64,000 bases of DNA, taken from assembly GCA_905178155.1 (NCBI GenBank), contig CAJINV010000003.1:6291985-6355984 (forward strand). The letters are read 5' to 3'. This stretch comes from Amoebophrya sp. A120. Lineage: Eukaryota; Sar; Dinophyceae; Syndiniales; Amoebophryaceae. The position numbers were made by a program, and so were the translations under genes. The notes beneath the pieces were generated by a model. It was not told where the DNA came from. It searched no databases and saw only the letters and a list, made by a program, of their open reading frames with translations. Positions 25,553 to 36,140 of this stretch are shown here, piece after piece; the stretch's first letter is position 1; each line of letters opens with the position of its first letter.

Positions 25553-28500
25553 TTATTGCAGCGAGTCCGAAGGTTGCAGAATGCCATCGTCGTTTCCGAT
25601 CTTGTTTCGAGCCACGGCTTTGACCGGGGCAGTGGGTGGCGCCTTCGTTGCCGCGAACGTAAAGGTATTGTCATTTTGCGATGAACTCTCATCGGAAGAG
25701 GACGTCAGTGCCTGCTTCTCTTTTTCTAAAGCCAGTCTTGCTTCTTCCTCCGCCTTCTCTCGCTCTTTCTTTTCTGCCTGCAATTCATCCGCCTTCTTCT
25801 TCGCTTCAAGCTGCTGCTTGTTGTCATGTATACGCGCGTCCTCCTCTTGTATCAGCTTCGCTGCTTCCTCCTGCGCCATCTCAAGCTTTTCCGCGTCGGA
25901 TATTGGTGGCGGTTCGCTAGGACGGTGGGTGCCCGGCTCGTGCTCGCGCCCGCGGCGAGGTGAGACTGCAGCTCGAGTGCGCATCCCCCTGCTCTGCATG
26001 AGCTTCAGCGCGCGCGGTGACGGCGACTGGGTTGCGCGCTGCGGGCTGGGACTTGCGTTGCGGCCTTGTTGGCTGTTCAACACCGCCGCACTCCCGACCT
26101 TATGCTTGGTCAGCATGACACTGACGCCTTCCCCCTCCGGCTGTCCGAGAAGCGCGTCCTCCTGCTCCCGCAGAAAGGCGCTCTGGCCCTGGAGGTATGC
26201 TTCCATCCGCTGTTGGAAAAACTCCACTCGAGGCACGCTGTGCTCCGCCAGCTCCTGCAGAATTTTTTCATCCTTCTCGTCCTTCGCTTTGTAAACCAGT
26301 TCGTTGCTGCAATCGCGACACAAGAATGCGCTCGGGAGCGCAGGTAGTCGCTTTCCACCCTGCGCAATCTTCAGTGCGGCGCTGAAATGCTCCGCGATCT
26401 CGGCCTTCTCTCGGTCCGCCCGAGCCAACTTTTCGTCCCGCAGGGAGATCATGTGGACCAACCCAGCCACCTTCTCCTCCGCACTCTGCTTCGCGAGCAG
26501 GGCATCCGCGGCACGTTGCTGCTCCTCTTCCAAAGTCTTTTGTAGTGCCGTCACACGGACTCTCCAAGCCCTGGTGGGAAGATGTTTGTTTGATTATCAT
26601 ATAAATTTCAGTAGCGTAGTTGTAGCGAGGAGTCTCGCTCCGCATATGCTGCTTGCACGCAGGTGATCAGAATAATCTTTTTTTAGTGCACGACCTTACA
26701 AAAGAAGAACCGAAACTCCGGTCGAGGTAAAAACAAGTATTGTTTGTGTAATCTGTACTGCCGACACGCATCTTTCAGTCCCTGGAAGCTCCGATTCAGG
26801 AGACTCTTCCATTTGCGCCCCATGAGCTCGACCAGCTTCGCTTTGGCTGCCTCTGCCACGCGCGTCCGCTCGGTATACTGCGTCAGCATGAGCTCCAAGT
26901 TGGCACATTCGCGCGTCTTGATATCGAGGTCGAACTGCGTGTCCTTCAGCCTGGTCTCCACCCGCTCGATGTGGTTTCGCAACCGCAAAACCTTCATATC
27001 CAGCCAGTTCTTCTGCATCACGCGGAAGCATTTTTGCGAGAGGAGAAACATGAGCTGCCGGTTGATCATCCGGGCCTGCTCCGCCATCAGCCGCTCCTCC
27101 ACGGCCTGCTGCAAAAGCCGCTCCTTCTCGACCTCCTTCAACTTTTCCACCAGATTGAAAACCCGCTTCTCCAGCGAGTCGATTTTGGCCTCGTACTTTT
27201 GTCGGAACGCCAGAAACGCCCACGCGGTGAAGAAGTTCTTTTGCCGCCGCTGTCCTAAAAGGACGTCGTGCAGATACCGGTCGAGCCGCCTGAGTCGCTT
27301 GATTTGCTCCCCGAACTGCACGAGGAAACAGCTCGCCCACCGCCGGCGCCGCTGTTTGACGGCGAGCAGGGTCGCGAGCCTGGAGATGCGCGTGTTCAAC
27401 CGGTCCTCCACCTTCAGGAGCGCGTCCTTCATGCGCGCCAGCTCGAAGCGCAGCGAGACCGCGGAGTTCTTCGTCGGCGCCATCATGCACTGCATGAACT
27501 CGATCACGTACTCGTGCGACACGTCCTTCGTCCCCAGTTTGTGCCAACACACGGTCAGCGAGTGCTGCACTTTCGCAATCTTGTCGGAAATCTTTTCCAG
27601 CTGATTCTGCATCATTGCGGCGAACCGCACCTCGTTGATTCGCCCGCTATCAAAAGGAAAAATCCCCCCTCCCCATATCGAAAAGGTATGCCCCCGAAAA
27701 TTTGTGTTGCTGATTTGAGCCTTAGTTCCCCATGATATCCGTAGGCCAGACGTCGGGGGTCCCTCACCCGACACGCCGAACTTCCTCCTTCCACACGCAG
27801 CGTCGGAGGGGTCGCACGTAGCCCTGGAGGTGATAAACGAGGGTGGCGCCTGTATATGCAGTAAAATACTGCACAGGAAATGAGGAAGTCAGAAAGGAAC
27901 ACAAATGTTCTGGGATGACTGTTTAGGAACATCCCAACAACCTCCGCCAACCACTGCCCTCGAATACACAAGAGAAAGCCGAAGCTAACTCAACTCCGGA
28001 TACCCTTCCCGAAGCTGACCTGAACCGCCTTTCTCCACAGGTCAGCGACGAGGCAATGCCCTGAGGGGACCGTTAGGAACCTCCCCAAACAATCGTCATG
28101 TCGTTTCGCCGAAGCAAAACAGTCTGACGAAAGAGACGCTCTACCAGTACCCAGCGGCAAGTACACGGTAGGCATGGGCATAGGAGAACCGAACCGCACG
28201 ACCACTCGACCGAGGTAACCCAGGGGGCCCTGTCCGTAGCAGCCCTGGGGACCAAACGACAGCGACGGAGGAAAAACAAAAGCCAAAATGACTACCAGTC
28301 AAGCAGCACAGGAGCGTGAACACGAGGGAGCACAGACAGGGGAAGAACCCTTGCTGAGCCCGGGCACAGCCCCATGAACCCGCCCCCACACCGCAAGCCC
28401 CGGAGCAAGCTCCGATAGCCACCCTGACCCCGTCTACCCCCGAAGCAGCGTCGGCAAGCGTGGACGAACTCCTGGCAAGAGCCTCGCGCAACGGGAATTT

Positions 28501-31500
28501 CCCGCCAGGCTCAATCCACGAGAGCCCTGAGTGGAAGGCAAGACGGCCTCGCTCAGGAGAAGCAACAGGACCCCATGGTTCCAGCGTAAAGTCGTCCACC
28601 TCCGTGTCCACGCACCGCAGGTTCCGTATAGCAACGTAGGCCAGAACCGCCGATACTGCAGCCACCGCGAGCACGAGAGCCGCTAGAGAGGAGGTGTAGC
28701 CAGTTAGGGAGTGAAGCTACGTCCTCCTCTCCCGAGAGAACGTTCGCGATCAAGTCCAAATGCGCCGACGCCGCCGCGCACGTATGACCCACCGCTCCTT
28801 GTCTGGGACGCATCGCTACTGAAGAAGAAGCAGGAAAACCGCGCCACGCATCCCGCCGCAAGTACGCCACCGCCAAAAAAAAAGGGCACCACCGCACAGG
28901 GACCGGCTACTATGCCTACAAGCCTGACCTCAACGCATCTTGGGAGTCCGCGCCTGCGCTTGTGGCGGCGATCGGGCCAGAACGCTTGTGGTCTGACTCA
29001 GACTTGTCTGCATGGTACACGCAGGAGGAAGTATTGCTGGCACCCACGGGACCCGAGGTCCACGACGACGACCGCTCGCCAAAGACATCCATACGCGGCA
29101 GAAGACGAACCCGAAAACCCGCACCAACCCGCCGCAGGCAACCCACCACCATAAGGAGCCCCACCGCACAGGGACCGGCCACCTACCATGCCTACAAGCC
29201 TGACCTCACGCTTGTGGGAGTCCTTGCCTGCGCTTGTGGCGGCGAACGGGCCAGAACGCTTGTGGTCTGACTCAGACTTGTCTGCATGGTAACCGAACAA
29301 GGAAGTATTGCTGGCACCCACGAAACACGATGTCCACGACGCCGTCCGCTTAACAAAGAATTCCATACGTGGCAGAAGACGAGCTCGAACCAGCGCAGCA
29401 GAGAGCCGCCGCAAGAAGCCGCGTCGCCTTGTAGAAAACCACCGGCCAACAGAGAGAGTGTCAGCGACGAGTTCCGACCTGAGATCAGTGTGAAGAATAA
29501 GTAGTTCATCACAGGAGTACACAAAGAACAAGCATATACGAAAACACCAACTCATAGCGAATTGCAACACGCAAAGATTTTGTCCCTGATCTCCCCGCGC
29601 GTCTGGGCTCTCCGCTGGTGGGCGCGGCATCCACGTGGATCCGGTGCAGAACCCCGCTCCGGCATAAATCCACACTCCTCTATGAGTAGCCCGCCGAGAC
29701 TGCAAAGCCGCTTATACCGTACCGGAGGTCCCGACCGGCATGCACGACATGGAGGCGTGGAAGTCCGCATGCGAGAGGCCGGAAACCAGAGGAGCAGGTC
29801 GCAACGGACGGGGAATGGCTTGTAGACGAACCCCAACACGATCGGACACTCCGGAAGAAGTCGGCATCTCTTCGATCAGCCGCGGGCTCGCGAGCTGGCC
29901 GCTTGTCCTGGCAGCGCCCGTTTACTTCGGAGAGCCCACCTCGACGAAAGCCAGCCACGCCGCAGAGAGAAGATGTAATGCGCCCGGGCCGCTGACGGAA
30001 ACAGAGGGAGAGGGCGAGAGCCCTGCAGGGCTCTAAACATGATGCAGATTTGAGACCACAAATCGTCGCTGTATTGCATGAAGGCAAGTCTACAGGCTCC
30101 GCCACATTCTACGGGCGGTTTGTCATGCTGTTGCTCCTACAGCGTAGACTTCTGCCATGCTAAGCGCCTAGGCCAAAACTTGTCTACTCAGGCCTGATAT
30201 GGGCCTGCAGTCCTCGCCAGCAAGACAAATCTGATTTGTGACCTCAAATACAGCATCACAAATTTCGTTTTCGATATGGGGAGGGGGGATTTTTCCTTTC
30301 GATACCCCCTGAACCTTCTTTTTTTCCGTCTCCCCCACGGTAGTTGCGGCATGGTCAACTTCGACCTTCTTGTTCGATGCCGTACTACCAGCGGAGGCCG
30401 TCTTCAATGTTGCCCACGGCGGAGGGGTGCGGTCGACTGCCTTCTCTTTTTCCGCGCTGTTCGTCTTCTCCACGACACTCGTCGGCGGAGCCACACCATA
30501 ACTCTTGTAGATCTTGGCAATCTTGGCCTGCAGACCCTCTTCAACCTTCGACTCATATTGCACGGCGTCGGCGAAAAAACCGCGGGAATTGTTTGATCTA
30601 ATTTTGAACCAGACCCCTACTTCGAGGGTTTGTGGCAAATGCATAACCGACTGCAGGAGCTGGTCGAAGTGTTGCATCGCCGCTTCCTTGCCTTCTTTGA
30701 AGTCCGCGGCACTTACTGCCAGCGCTCGAACGGTTGAGCAAGTCATGTGGTCCAGGTCCACCAAAAACCCCGACCGCTGGAACTTTTCCTGCGCCCCAGC
30801 TATGGTGAACGTCGATTGCTGAGCAGCACTCGCGCCAACAAACACATGATTGCCCACCAATTCGATCTTCAGTACCCCGTACACATTCAGTTTCTTCCTC
30901 TCCAGTTCGTTCAAAGTCGGTCGGTCGCGTCGAAGCGCAGCTCTAGCAGGGTCGAAATCGCTCTTCGGAAAGGCGTCCGCGTGGTCCGCTCGAATCCTGT
31001 CCACTGCTTTCTCAGCAACGAGGGCAGCATTTTTCGTTGCAGCAGGGGTCGTACCGACGTCCGTATCCTGCTTCGCGGGCGGCAGAGTCTTTGGCTTGTT
31101 GCTGATTTGAGGTCACAAATCACAGCTGTCTTGCAGGAAGACAAGGGCAGAAGCTTCGCCCCCATTATGGAAGCGATTAGTCATGCTGTTGGGCCTAAAG
31201 GGGAGCCGTTTCGCATGCTGAGCAACTAGACCCATACGCCCCTACCTAGCCTGGGGACCTGGTCGCAATGCCTTACTGCAATACAGAGCTGATTTGTCTA
31301 CACAAATCCAGCATCAGAAGTTCCGTTTTGAAGATATGGGGTGGGGGGATTTTTCCTCTCAATACCCGCGGTCCTTGAACTTGGTGCGCTCGATCACGTC
31401 GGAGTAGTGCAGCCGGTTCAAAATATCCATCCCGTACCCCCGCCACTTGAAGCTGTCGAATTCCTTCAATAGCGCCCCCATGGACAGCCGCATGCGGTAG

Positions 31501-32000
31501 GCGCCGGCGGAGATGCAGCTCAAGTCCTCGAAGTACACGGAGTCGTAGTTCTTGCGATCCCGAAGAAAGCTGGCGACGCCCTCGATGCCGTCCAACTTGA
31601 GGTACTCGGGCCGCCGGTTTTCCTCCTCGAGCCGCGCGCGCCTTTTGGCCTCCTTCTTCCGCTTCAGGTTTTCCTCCAGCAGCCTCTGTTCCTCCTCGCG
31701 ACGCAGCCGGTCCAGCAGCTGCTGGTCGTTCTCGGCTGCCGCCGAAGAATTTGGATTCTCCTCATCCGTCATCGAGGCCGGGAACTTCAGCACCTTCTCG
31801 CCCGTTAGCCCAACCATTTCTTCCAGTGCGCTTTCTTTTTCCGGAGGCACGGCGCCTTCCCGTCCGTCGGAAGCTCCGGCCTGAACTTCTCCAGCGGCCT
31901 GCTCAGCAGGGTCCATTTTCTTAGCACTCTCCGCTGTGCCCCGGGTCTCTTCCCCGTTTGGAAGCAGTTCCCCTTCCTGCCGCTCTTCGTTCTCTTCCAT
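25553..32000 (-). CDS. Long coiled-coil protein, gene split by two family-B introners
   Basis: Four exons: 32000-31366, 31101-30305, 27647-26759 and 26570-25553; 3339 nt, 1112 residues. Intron 1 (truncated introner) and intron 3 are GT-AG; intron 2 is a 2.66 kb introner that joins in frame only without GT-AG. Residues 1-210 are acidic with a Lys/Arg/Glu coiled coil and a compact end (EYLKLDGIEGVASFLRD). Exon 2 has a hydrophobic-patterned globular stretch, LNVYGVLKIELVGNHVFVG. Exon 3 is highly helical with many Arg, Lys, Gln and aromatic residues (RRWASCFLVQFGEQIKRLRR), resembling SFI1/centrin-binding or flagellar coiled-coil repeats. Exon 4 has further coiled coil, CRDC, and a Ser/Pro linker. 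Family not recognised; a cytoskeletal scaffold is plausible. Exons 1-2 and 3-4 could be two genes, but exon 3 lacks a start at its border with the element. Confidence 0.68.
27648..30304. mobile_element. Introner, family B, with a nested 2.3 kb insertion
   Basis: The outer ends are near-perfect inverted repeats of about 35 bp: plus TATCAAAAGGAAAAATCCCC at 27648 and GGGGATTTTTCCTTTCGATA ending at 30304. Inside, a 12-bp direct repeat, TGCTGATTTGAG at 27708-27719 and TGCAGATTTGAG at 30043-30054, brackets 27720-30042. Without that insert and one repeat copy the element is 322 bp, matching the intact family-B copy at 52723-53043 (321 bp). Flanking target repeat is weak (CCCGC versus CCCCC). Confidence 0.85.
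28891..29430. repeat. Tandem repeat inside the nested insertion, period 272 bp
   Basis: ACCGCACAGGGACCGGC occurs at 28891 and again at 29163. The following sequence (GCCTACAAGCCTGACCTCA, CTTGTGGCGGCGA, GGTCTGACTCAGACTTGTCT, GGAAGTATTGCTGGCACCCA) repeats in the same order with substitutions and small indels, giving about two copies. Several overlapping frames are open because of GC richness, but none is conserved between copies as a protein. Confidence 0.8.
31102..31365. mobile_element. Introner, family B, 3' end lost
   Basis: Gene-sense left end GTATTGAGAGGAAAAATCC and the CCCATATC stretch match family B. The body follows the family to GATTTGTGACCTCAAATCAG and then runs straight into the exon CAACAAGCCAAAG. 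The last roughly 55-60 bp, including the right inverted repeat, are missing. The intron is spliced GT...AG and joins CGC-GG to C-AAC in frame. Confidence 0.8.
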
Positions 32001-33062
32001 ATTAACGCTGTTCCGGGAGTCAAGAGGAATATTCTTCTCCTCCCCTTCGGAATCGGATTGTTGATCGCGTCATGAATGACCCATTACGACTCAAATGAGT
32101 AAATTGGACGAAAACCGCCTCGGAACAATCGTGTGGGACCGACGGGGCAACATGTTGTCCACAACCAGAGGTATTCTCCCTAAGAAAGCTAAGCCCCGTG
32201 ATGAACACGTGCACGCAATAGAGGCCGTGGCGGTCTGCATCACGTGGAAACATGCATTCTCTTTTTGTCAAAACAACGATACACGACAACGAAACAAAAG
32301 GCGAGACGACCAATGCGAATGGCGTCACCCCTTATAAACCGGCCGAGAAGGGTGACTCTGGCAATTGAGCACTGTGCTGACGACGATAAGCTTGCGGAGG
32401 TCCCATGTATCATGGCTCACTGGTACCGAGCACGACAAACAAACTTGCGGATCTCCCATCATGTATCACTCGTATCTTCACATCGAACTCTTCTCCCGGT
32501 TAGCTATCTGCTGGACACGACACGTCGCTTCTATCACCAATCACTCGAGCACACACCACGATATCAATTTAAGCCATGAAAAAATGAGCCGAGTAATACG
32601 GTGCTGTACAGAATTGCCAAGAACCGCGGCTCTCTCTGCAGAACTCCAAACATCGTACCTTCGGTGTTTTGCAATGGGAGCCCAGGCGGGAGGAAGGTTT
32701 TTAGTCAGCTTTACAGATTACCAGCGAAAATTGTGGGCGTGTTCAACAGTCAAACAATGTTGGCACCCTGTACCCCACTTGATATTCAAGTCGCAAATTG
32801 CCCTCGAGAAGGAACGACCTCTGCTGCTCCTCGAATTAAGCAATCTAATTGATGTTGGTACTGAATCTTGTACTAGCTTGCGAAAGTTTGCGATTTTTTG
32901 GCATTGGGTAAAGTGCTCAAGCTCAGATGTGGTTTGTACGCATAGGAATAAATCATCTTACATTTACATTTTTCACTGAAGTACTTCGTACACGGAAACG
33001 CGAAGATAGCGCGGACATGGCAAATGCGTCGAAAAGAAGCCGCCTGGTTTCCAACACAGCTT
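32001..33062. other. Intergenic
   Basis: About 1.06 kb upstream of the coiled-coil gene. Open frames on the plus strand (for example 32365-32979) have no recognisable motif and overlap each other. Presumed promoter of the coiled-coil gene plus 3' UTR of the next. Confidence 0.5.
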
Positions 33063-34067
33063 CTAAGGTCGTGTGGACGTACTAACATACTCGGCTTTAG
33101 TGCTGGTCAAGGCGCCCGCGGTTCTCAGCATGCTTTCGTACTCGTCGTCGGTAGTAGAGTGGGGCTTGGAACCACCAGTAGGCAGAGCCGCCGGCGGCTT
33201 CTCCTTCTTCTTCCCCCGCTCCTGCCGTTTCACACACCACGTCCACACCAAGCCAGTGGAAACCGCCCCGACAGCGAAGACGAGGAAGTAGCAAACCGTC
33301 GTCCAAAAGCTCGCCCCCCATGTTGTAAATGTATCAAAAAAGAACTGGACCCGCGTCACTTCAGCTGCGAGCTTTGCTTTCACGCCGTCGCCTCTCGTCC
33401 CTCCAACATGGTGCGCTGAGAAGTGGGCCTCCTCGTAGTCGCGCTTGCGGGGCTCGATGTCCTGGTATAAAAAGTCGTGTGCTGTTGCGAACGTGGCCTC
33501 TTCCTTGTCCTCGTGTGGTGTCGCTCGTTGTCCTTCGTGACCTCCCGGACTTGGTGGTGCCCCGACCTGCATCGCAACGTCTCCTTCTGCCCCGTAGGCC
33601 GCGACCGACGGGCCAGACAACTGGTCGCTCCAGAGGCCGGGGGAGGAGAATGAGGACATGTCTTCCGCTTCCGGTAGTTCGTTTTGCGCTCCGTCGGCCG
33701 CTACGAAATTTTTCCTCGTCTTCGTCTTGCTTCCAAGCGGGGATGGCTGCGGGTGCCCGGAAGACGGCACCAAGGGCACGGTCATGAGGCTCTTTCCGCT
33801 TTTCACTGGCGAAAGTACCACGACGCCAGCAGTTGGGCTCGCCGTCGTGTCTGTCGTAGGAGTACCTCCGGGGACGGCGGCGAGAGAAGGACTCGCGCAG
33901 GCGCTCGGTGCGTGGATTTTTTTCCCCGAGCCGCGGAGATGCGGCGTTTCGTTTGTAGCTGTTTTCACCTGTGTTTTTTTTTTGTAGCCATTTTCAGTTG
34001 TGCGCACGCCATCACTGTTTCCACAGCTGGCTTGTGCCCGAAGGTCACACTTTGTATCCATCAACAT
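33063..34067 (-). CDS. Single-pass membrane protein, unknown family
   Basis: 334 residues from ATG at 34067 (MLMDTK) to a stop at 33063. The first 240 residues are Ser/Thr/Pro/Gly-rich and look disordered (SPSLAAVPGGTPTTDTTASP). A hydrophobic helix, about residues 255-275, reads FWTTVCYFLVFAVGAVSTGL and is followed by a basic stop-transfer segment, KRQERGKKKEK. The tail is short and polar. Without a clear signal peptide the topology is uncertain. It lies in a minus-strand cluster with the EF-hand-like and type-II-anchor frames upstream and may share exons with the frame at 34228-34776; this is unresolved. Confidence 0.6.
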   Translation of the reverse strand: MLMDTKCDLRAQASCGNSDGVRTTENGYKKKTQVKTATNETPHLRGSGKKIHAPSACASPSLAAVPGGTPTTDTTASPTAGVVVLSPVKSGKSLMTVPLVPSSGHPQPSPLGSKTKTRKNFVAADGAQNELPEAEDMSSFSSPGLWSDQLSGPSVAAYGAEGDVAMQVGAPPSPGGHEGQRATPHEDKEEATFATAHDFLYQDIEPRKRDYEEAHFSAHHVGGTRGDGVKAKLAAEVTRVQFFFDTFTTWGASFWTTVCYFLVFAVGAVSTGLVWTWCVKRQERGKKKEKPPAALPTGGSKPHSTTDDEYESMLRTAGALTSTKAEYVSTSTRP

Positions 34068-34227
34068 CCTCGCACTTCTACCGGTTGCAACGAATATTTT
34101 ATTCGAATTTCCAACTTTCTTCTAGGCCCCCAGAGGCACCCTGTGATTGTCTCCGAGGAGCACTGTTTCAAAATTTGTTTTTTTGTCTGCGACGTATCGA
34201 AAACAAGAACAAATACTCGCCCGCCTG

Positions 34228-34776
34228 TCATCTGGTCCTGCAAGCGAAATTCGTCCACTTTGCTCGCCTTGTTCTCAAATCCCCGCGAGGCTGCCCCTCC
34301 TCCTGTACACCCTGCAGCCCCTCCCCGAGAGTGATTGCAGCCCCTTCCCCTGCCTGTTGCATGTAGCTGTCTCCCTTGGTTTGCTCATCTGCGGTGATGG
34401 TCAGTGTAGTCTCCGCGTGTTCTTCTTCCTCCAGCTGGAGAGAGGAGCGGGCCCGCGGGGCTCTGGTCTTTCTTCCTCCGGCGCTGGCCTTCTTTTTCGA
34501 GCTTTTTTCGCGTTCCTTCGGTTGTCGGGGACGCGGTTTTTCAAGACTGGCGAGACCGGCCCCCAATACTGCTGGGGCGCCGAGGATAGTAACACCAACT
34601 GCCAAATCTTGACCACTCGGAGCAAGACCACCACCAGTATCAGCACCACTCGCACCAGCATCAGTCACACCAGTATCAGCACCAGGAGTCGCTACTTGTT
34701 GTACCGGCGCCGCCGAAGCCTGGGAAATCGCTCGCGCCGACCGGCGCCCCTTGCGCAGGCAATGTGCTACTTCCAC
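34228..34776 (-). other. Coding-like frame of unclear membership
   Basis: An open frame overlapping the end of the EF-hand-like gene by about 100 bp in another frame. It encodes a Gly/Asp/Thr repeat (GADTGVTDAGASGADTGGG), a hydrophobic Ala/Leu/Gly stretch, a Lys/Arg segment and an acidic LEEEEHAETTLTITADEQ. The composition looks coding, but it has no ATG of its own. It could be a further exon of the EF-hand-like gene reached by an intron I cannot place, an exon of the 33063-34067 gene, or the result of a 1-nt sequence error. Confidence 0.35.
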
Positions 34777-35771
34777 TCATATTTTCGGTGTAGTCGGTCG
34801 TCTTGGGAAATTCTTGAATCTCTTGGAGCGACAAAGACTTCTCATTTCCGTCAAGGGTATTTCCTGGGTGGTTGTCTAGCGTGTCCTCGCCGATCCACTC
34901 CAAATGCCCTGCGTTCGAATCTCCGTGGTGTATCTGCATCCCATTCAGAAGTTTGAAAAGGTTGTTCCCGTGCAGCTCCCACCCGTACATCCCCAGCGCA
35001 CAGTTCTGCAGCCCTTGCGTGGTCAGTCCGTCGCCGTGCTTGTAGTCCTGGCACAGATTCTATCCAACAGAAAAAAGCGGGCAGGTCCAAAAATGCGAAA
35101 ACAAACACACAGAAAAATCTGTCATGGGGGGGCCCATAGCATGCTGCTTCGGATACGCAGGACAGATTTTTTTTGTTTGCTTTGTCTTTGTTTATTTTTG
35201 CATTACAAACATGATCTGCCTGTATTTTTCTGTGGGATAGACTCAGCAGCTCGTGCATGGACACGGAATTGGGGTCGCCACCGGGATGATGGATCATCGC
35301 TGCGTGCAGAAACTTCTTGTCATCTTCGTACAGGCCATTGATGCCGTTATAGTCACTGTGTTGCACAGGATCAAACTTCCACACATCATCCGGTATATTC
35401 CCATAGTTTGGATCAGTGTAGTCCCCCTGCTGTTCCATCATTCCGTACTCTGCTTGTATGTAGCCAACCGGGTTACTGATGGAGGCCGGGTGGTGAAATT
35501 TACTTATATCGATGCTTTTGAAATCTCTCGCAGTCCCGTCATGGGCGTCCGGATTTTCTTCACCAAGCCCGATCCACGTCGCCGGGGTGCCTCCGGCGGC
35601 TTTCCACTCGTGCCACTCCACGTATCCGTTGCCATCTCCATAGTGTTTGTCAAATTCCGTCAAATCCTGCTGCGTGATATGTGTATCTGGAGTGCCACCT
35701 TGTGAATCGTGCAACTCGGCAACGCCGTCGAGAAAATTATCGATCCACTTCTGCTTGATGATTCGCCTCAT
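34676..35771 (-). CDS. EF-hand-like protein with one family-D introner
   Basis: Two exons, 35771-35240 and 35055-34676, after removal of an introner plus one 5-bp target copy; 912 nt, 303 residues. Helical flanks with Asp/Asn/Gly loops recur: LTEFDKHYGDGNGYVEWHEW near residue 40, a degenerate HSDYNGINGLYEDD, LLNGMQIHHGDSNAGHLEW in exon 2 and NTLDGNEKSLSLQEI. Two are near EF-hand loops but deviate at metal positions, so calcium binding is likely but not certain. ATG at 35771 starts MRRIIKQKWIDNFLDG. The frame is open and Lys/Arg-rich upstream of this Met for 18 codons to a TGA, beyond which a membrane-anchor frame in the same phase lies. Confidence 0.62.
35061..35239. mobile_element. Introner, family D
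   Basis: 179 bp. Plus-strand left end TATCCAACAGAAAAAAG at 35061 pairs with the right end TTTTTCTGTGGGATA ending at 35239. Direct repeats GATTC (35056-35060) and GACTC (35240-35244) flank it, four of five bases equal. Removing the element plus one copy joins GAG-CTG-CTG-AGT-C to TG-TGC-CAG in frame. Confidence 0.85.
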
Positions 35772-35828
35772 TGCTTGTTTCCTCTTCTGCTTTTCTCGTT
35801 TCGTTGTCCTTTTCTTGTTCCTCTCTTG

Positions 35829-36140
35829 TCAGTGCTGCATTCGCACACCTTCGGTCGTCATCTCCTTTTCTGATGTGGCAACTTCGGTTGCCGTGACGAA
35901 TAACCAACCTCGCCGCGTCGCTGGGCGGTGATGGTGCTTGTAGACTGCGGCGTGGTCGTTGTCCCGCGGCGACCACCAGTAAGAGCGGTCAACAACGGAA
36001 AGGCTGTAATAGAACAAGAAAAACACCGCTGGCGCGGCCAGCAGGAACGCGCGCAGCAGCGTCGTGCCCCGCTCTGGTGTGTTCGCCGGGCTCCTTGCGG
36101 TCGTGATTCTCCCCTGCTTCAAACGGTCCTCACGGCCCAT
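35829..36140 (-). CDS. Small type-II membrane anchor protein or 5' part of the EF-hand-like gene
   Basis: ATG at 36140 begins MGREDRLKQGRITTARSP and the frame runs about 100 residues to a TGA at 35826-35828. A hydrophobic helix LLRAFLLAAPAVFFLFYYSL follows a basic N-terminus, giving a likely type-II anchor, followed by RSYWWSPRDNDH and a short polar tail. The next frame downstream (EF-hand-like, 35771-34676) is in the same phase. The TGA is therefore either the true stop of a small gene, or lies in an unrecognised intron or sequencing error within one membrane-anchored EF-hand-like protein. The frame is also open upstream of 36140 for about 220 nt. Confidence 0.45.
   Translation of the reverse strand: MGREDRLKQGRITTARSPANTPERGTTLLRAFLLAAPAVFFLFYYSLSVVDRSYWWSPRDNDHAAVYKHHHRPATRRGWLFVTATEVATSEKEMTTEGVRMQH

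Noticed and set aside
26696-27550. Alternative minus-strand frame of 284 residues rich in Arg, Ala, Gly
   Set aside because: It is the shifted frame of exon 3 of the coiled-coil gene; the other frame has the consistent helical pattern and in-phase splice joins.
28141-28674. Minus-strand 177-residue frame inside the nested insertion, and neighbouring frames to 29705
   Set aside because: Frames are not preserved between the two 272-bp repeat copies and no transposase, reverse transcriptase or helicase motif was seen.
27720-30042. Helitron-like element suggested by the terminal palindrome
   Set aside because: The 12-bp flanking duplication and lack of a CTRR-type end do not fit; no Rep or helicase motif was found.
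33961-33985. GTAGCCATTTTCAG resembling part of a dinoflagellate spliced leader
   Set aside because: Matches only part of the leader, lies opposite the N-terminal coding sequence of the 33063-34067 gene, and has no downstream donor or Sm-site context.
35826-35828. TGA as selenocysteine or programmed readthrough codon
   Set aside because: No evidence of a SECIS-type structure was recognised and simpler explanations exist.
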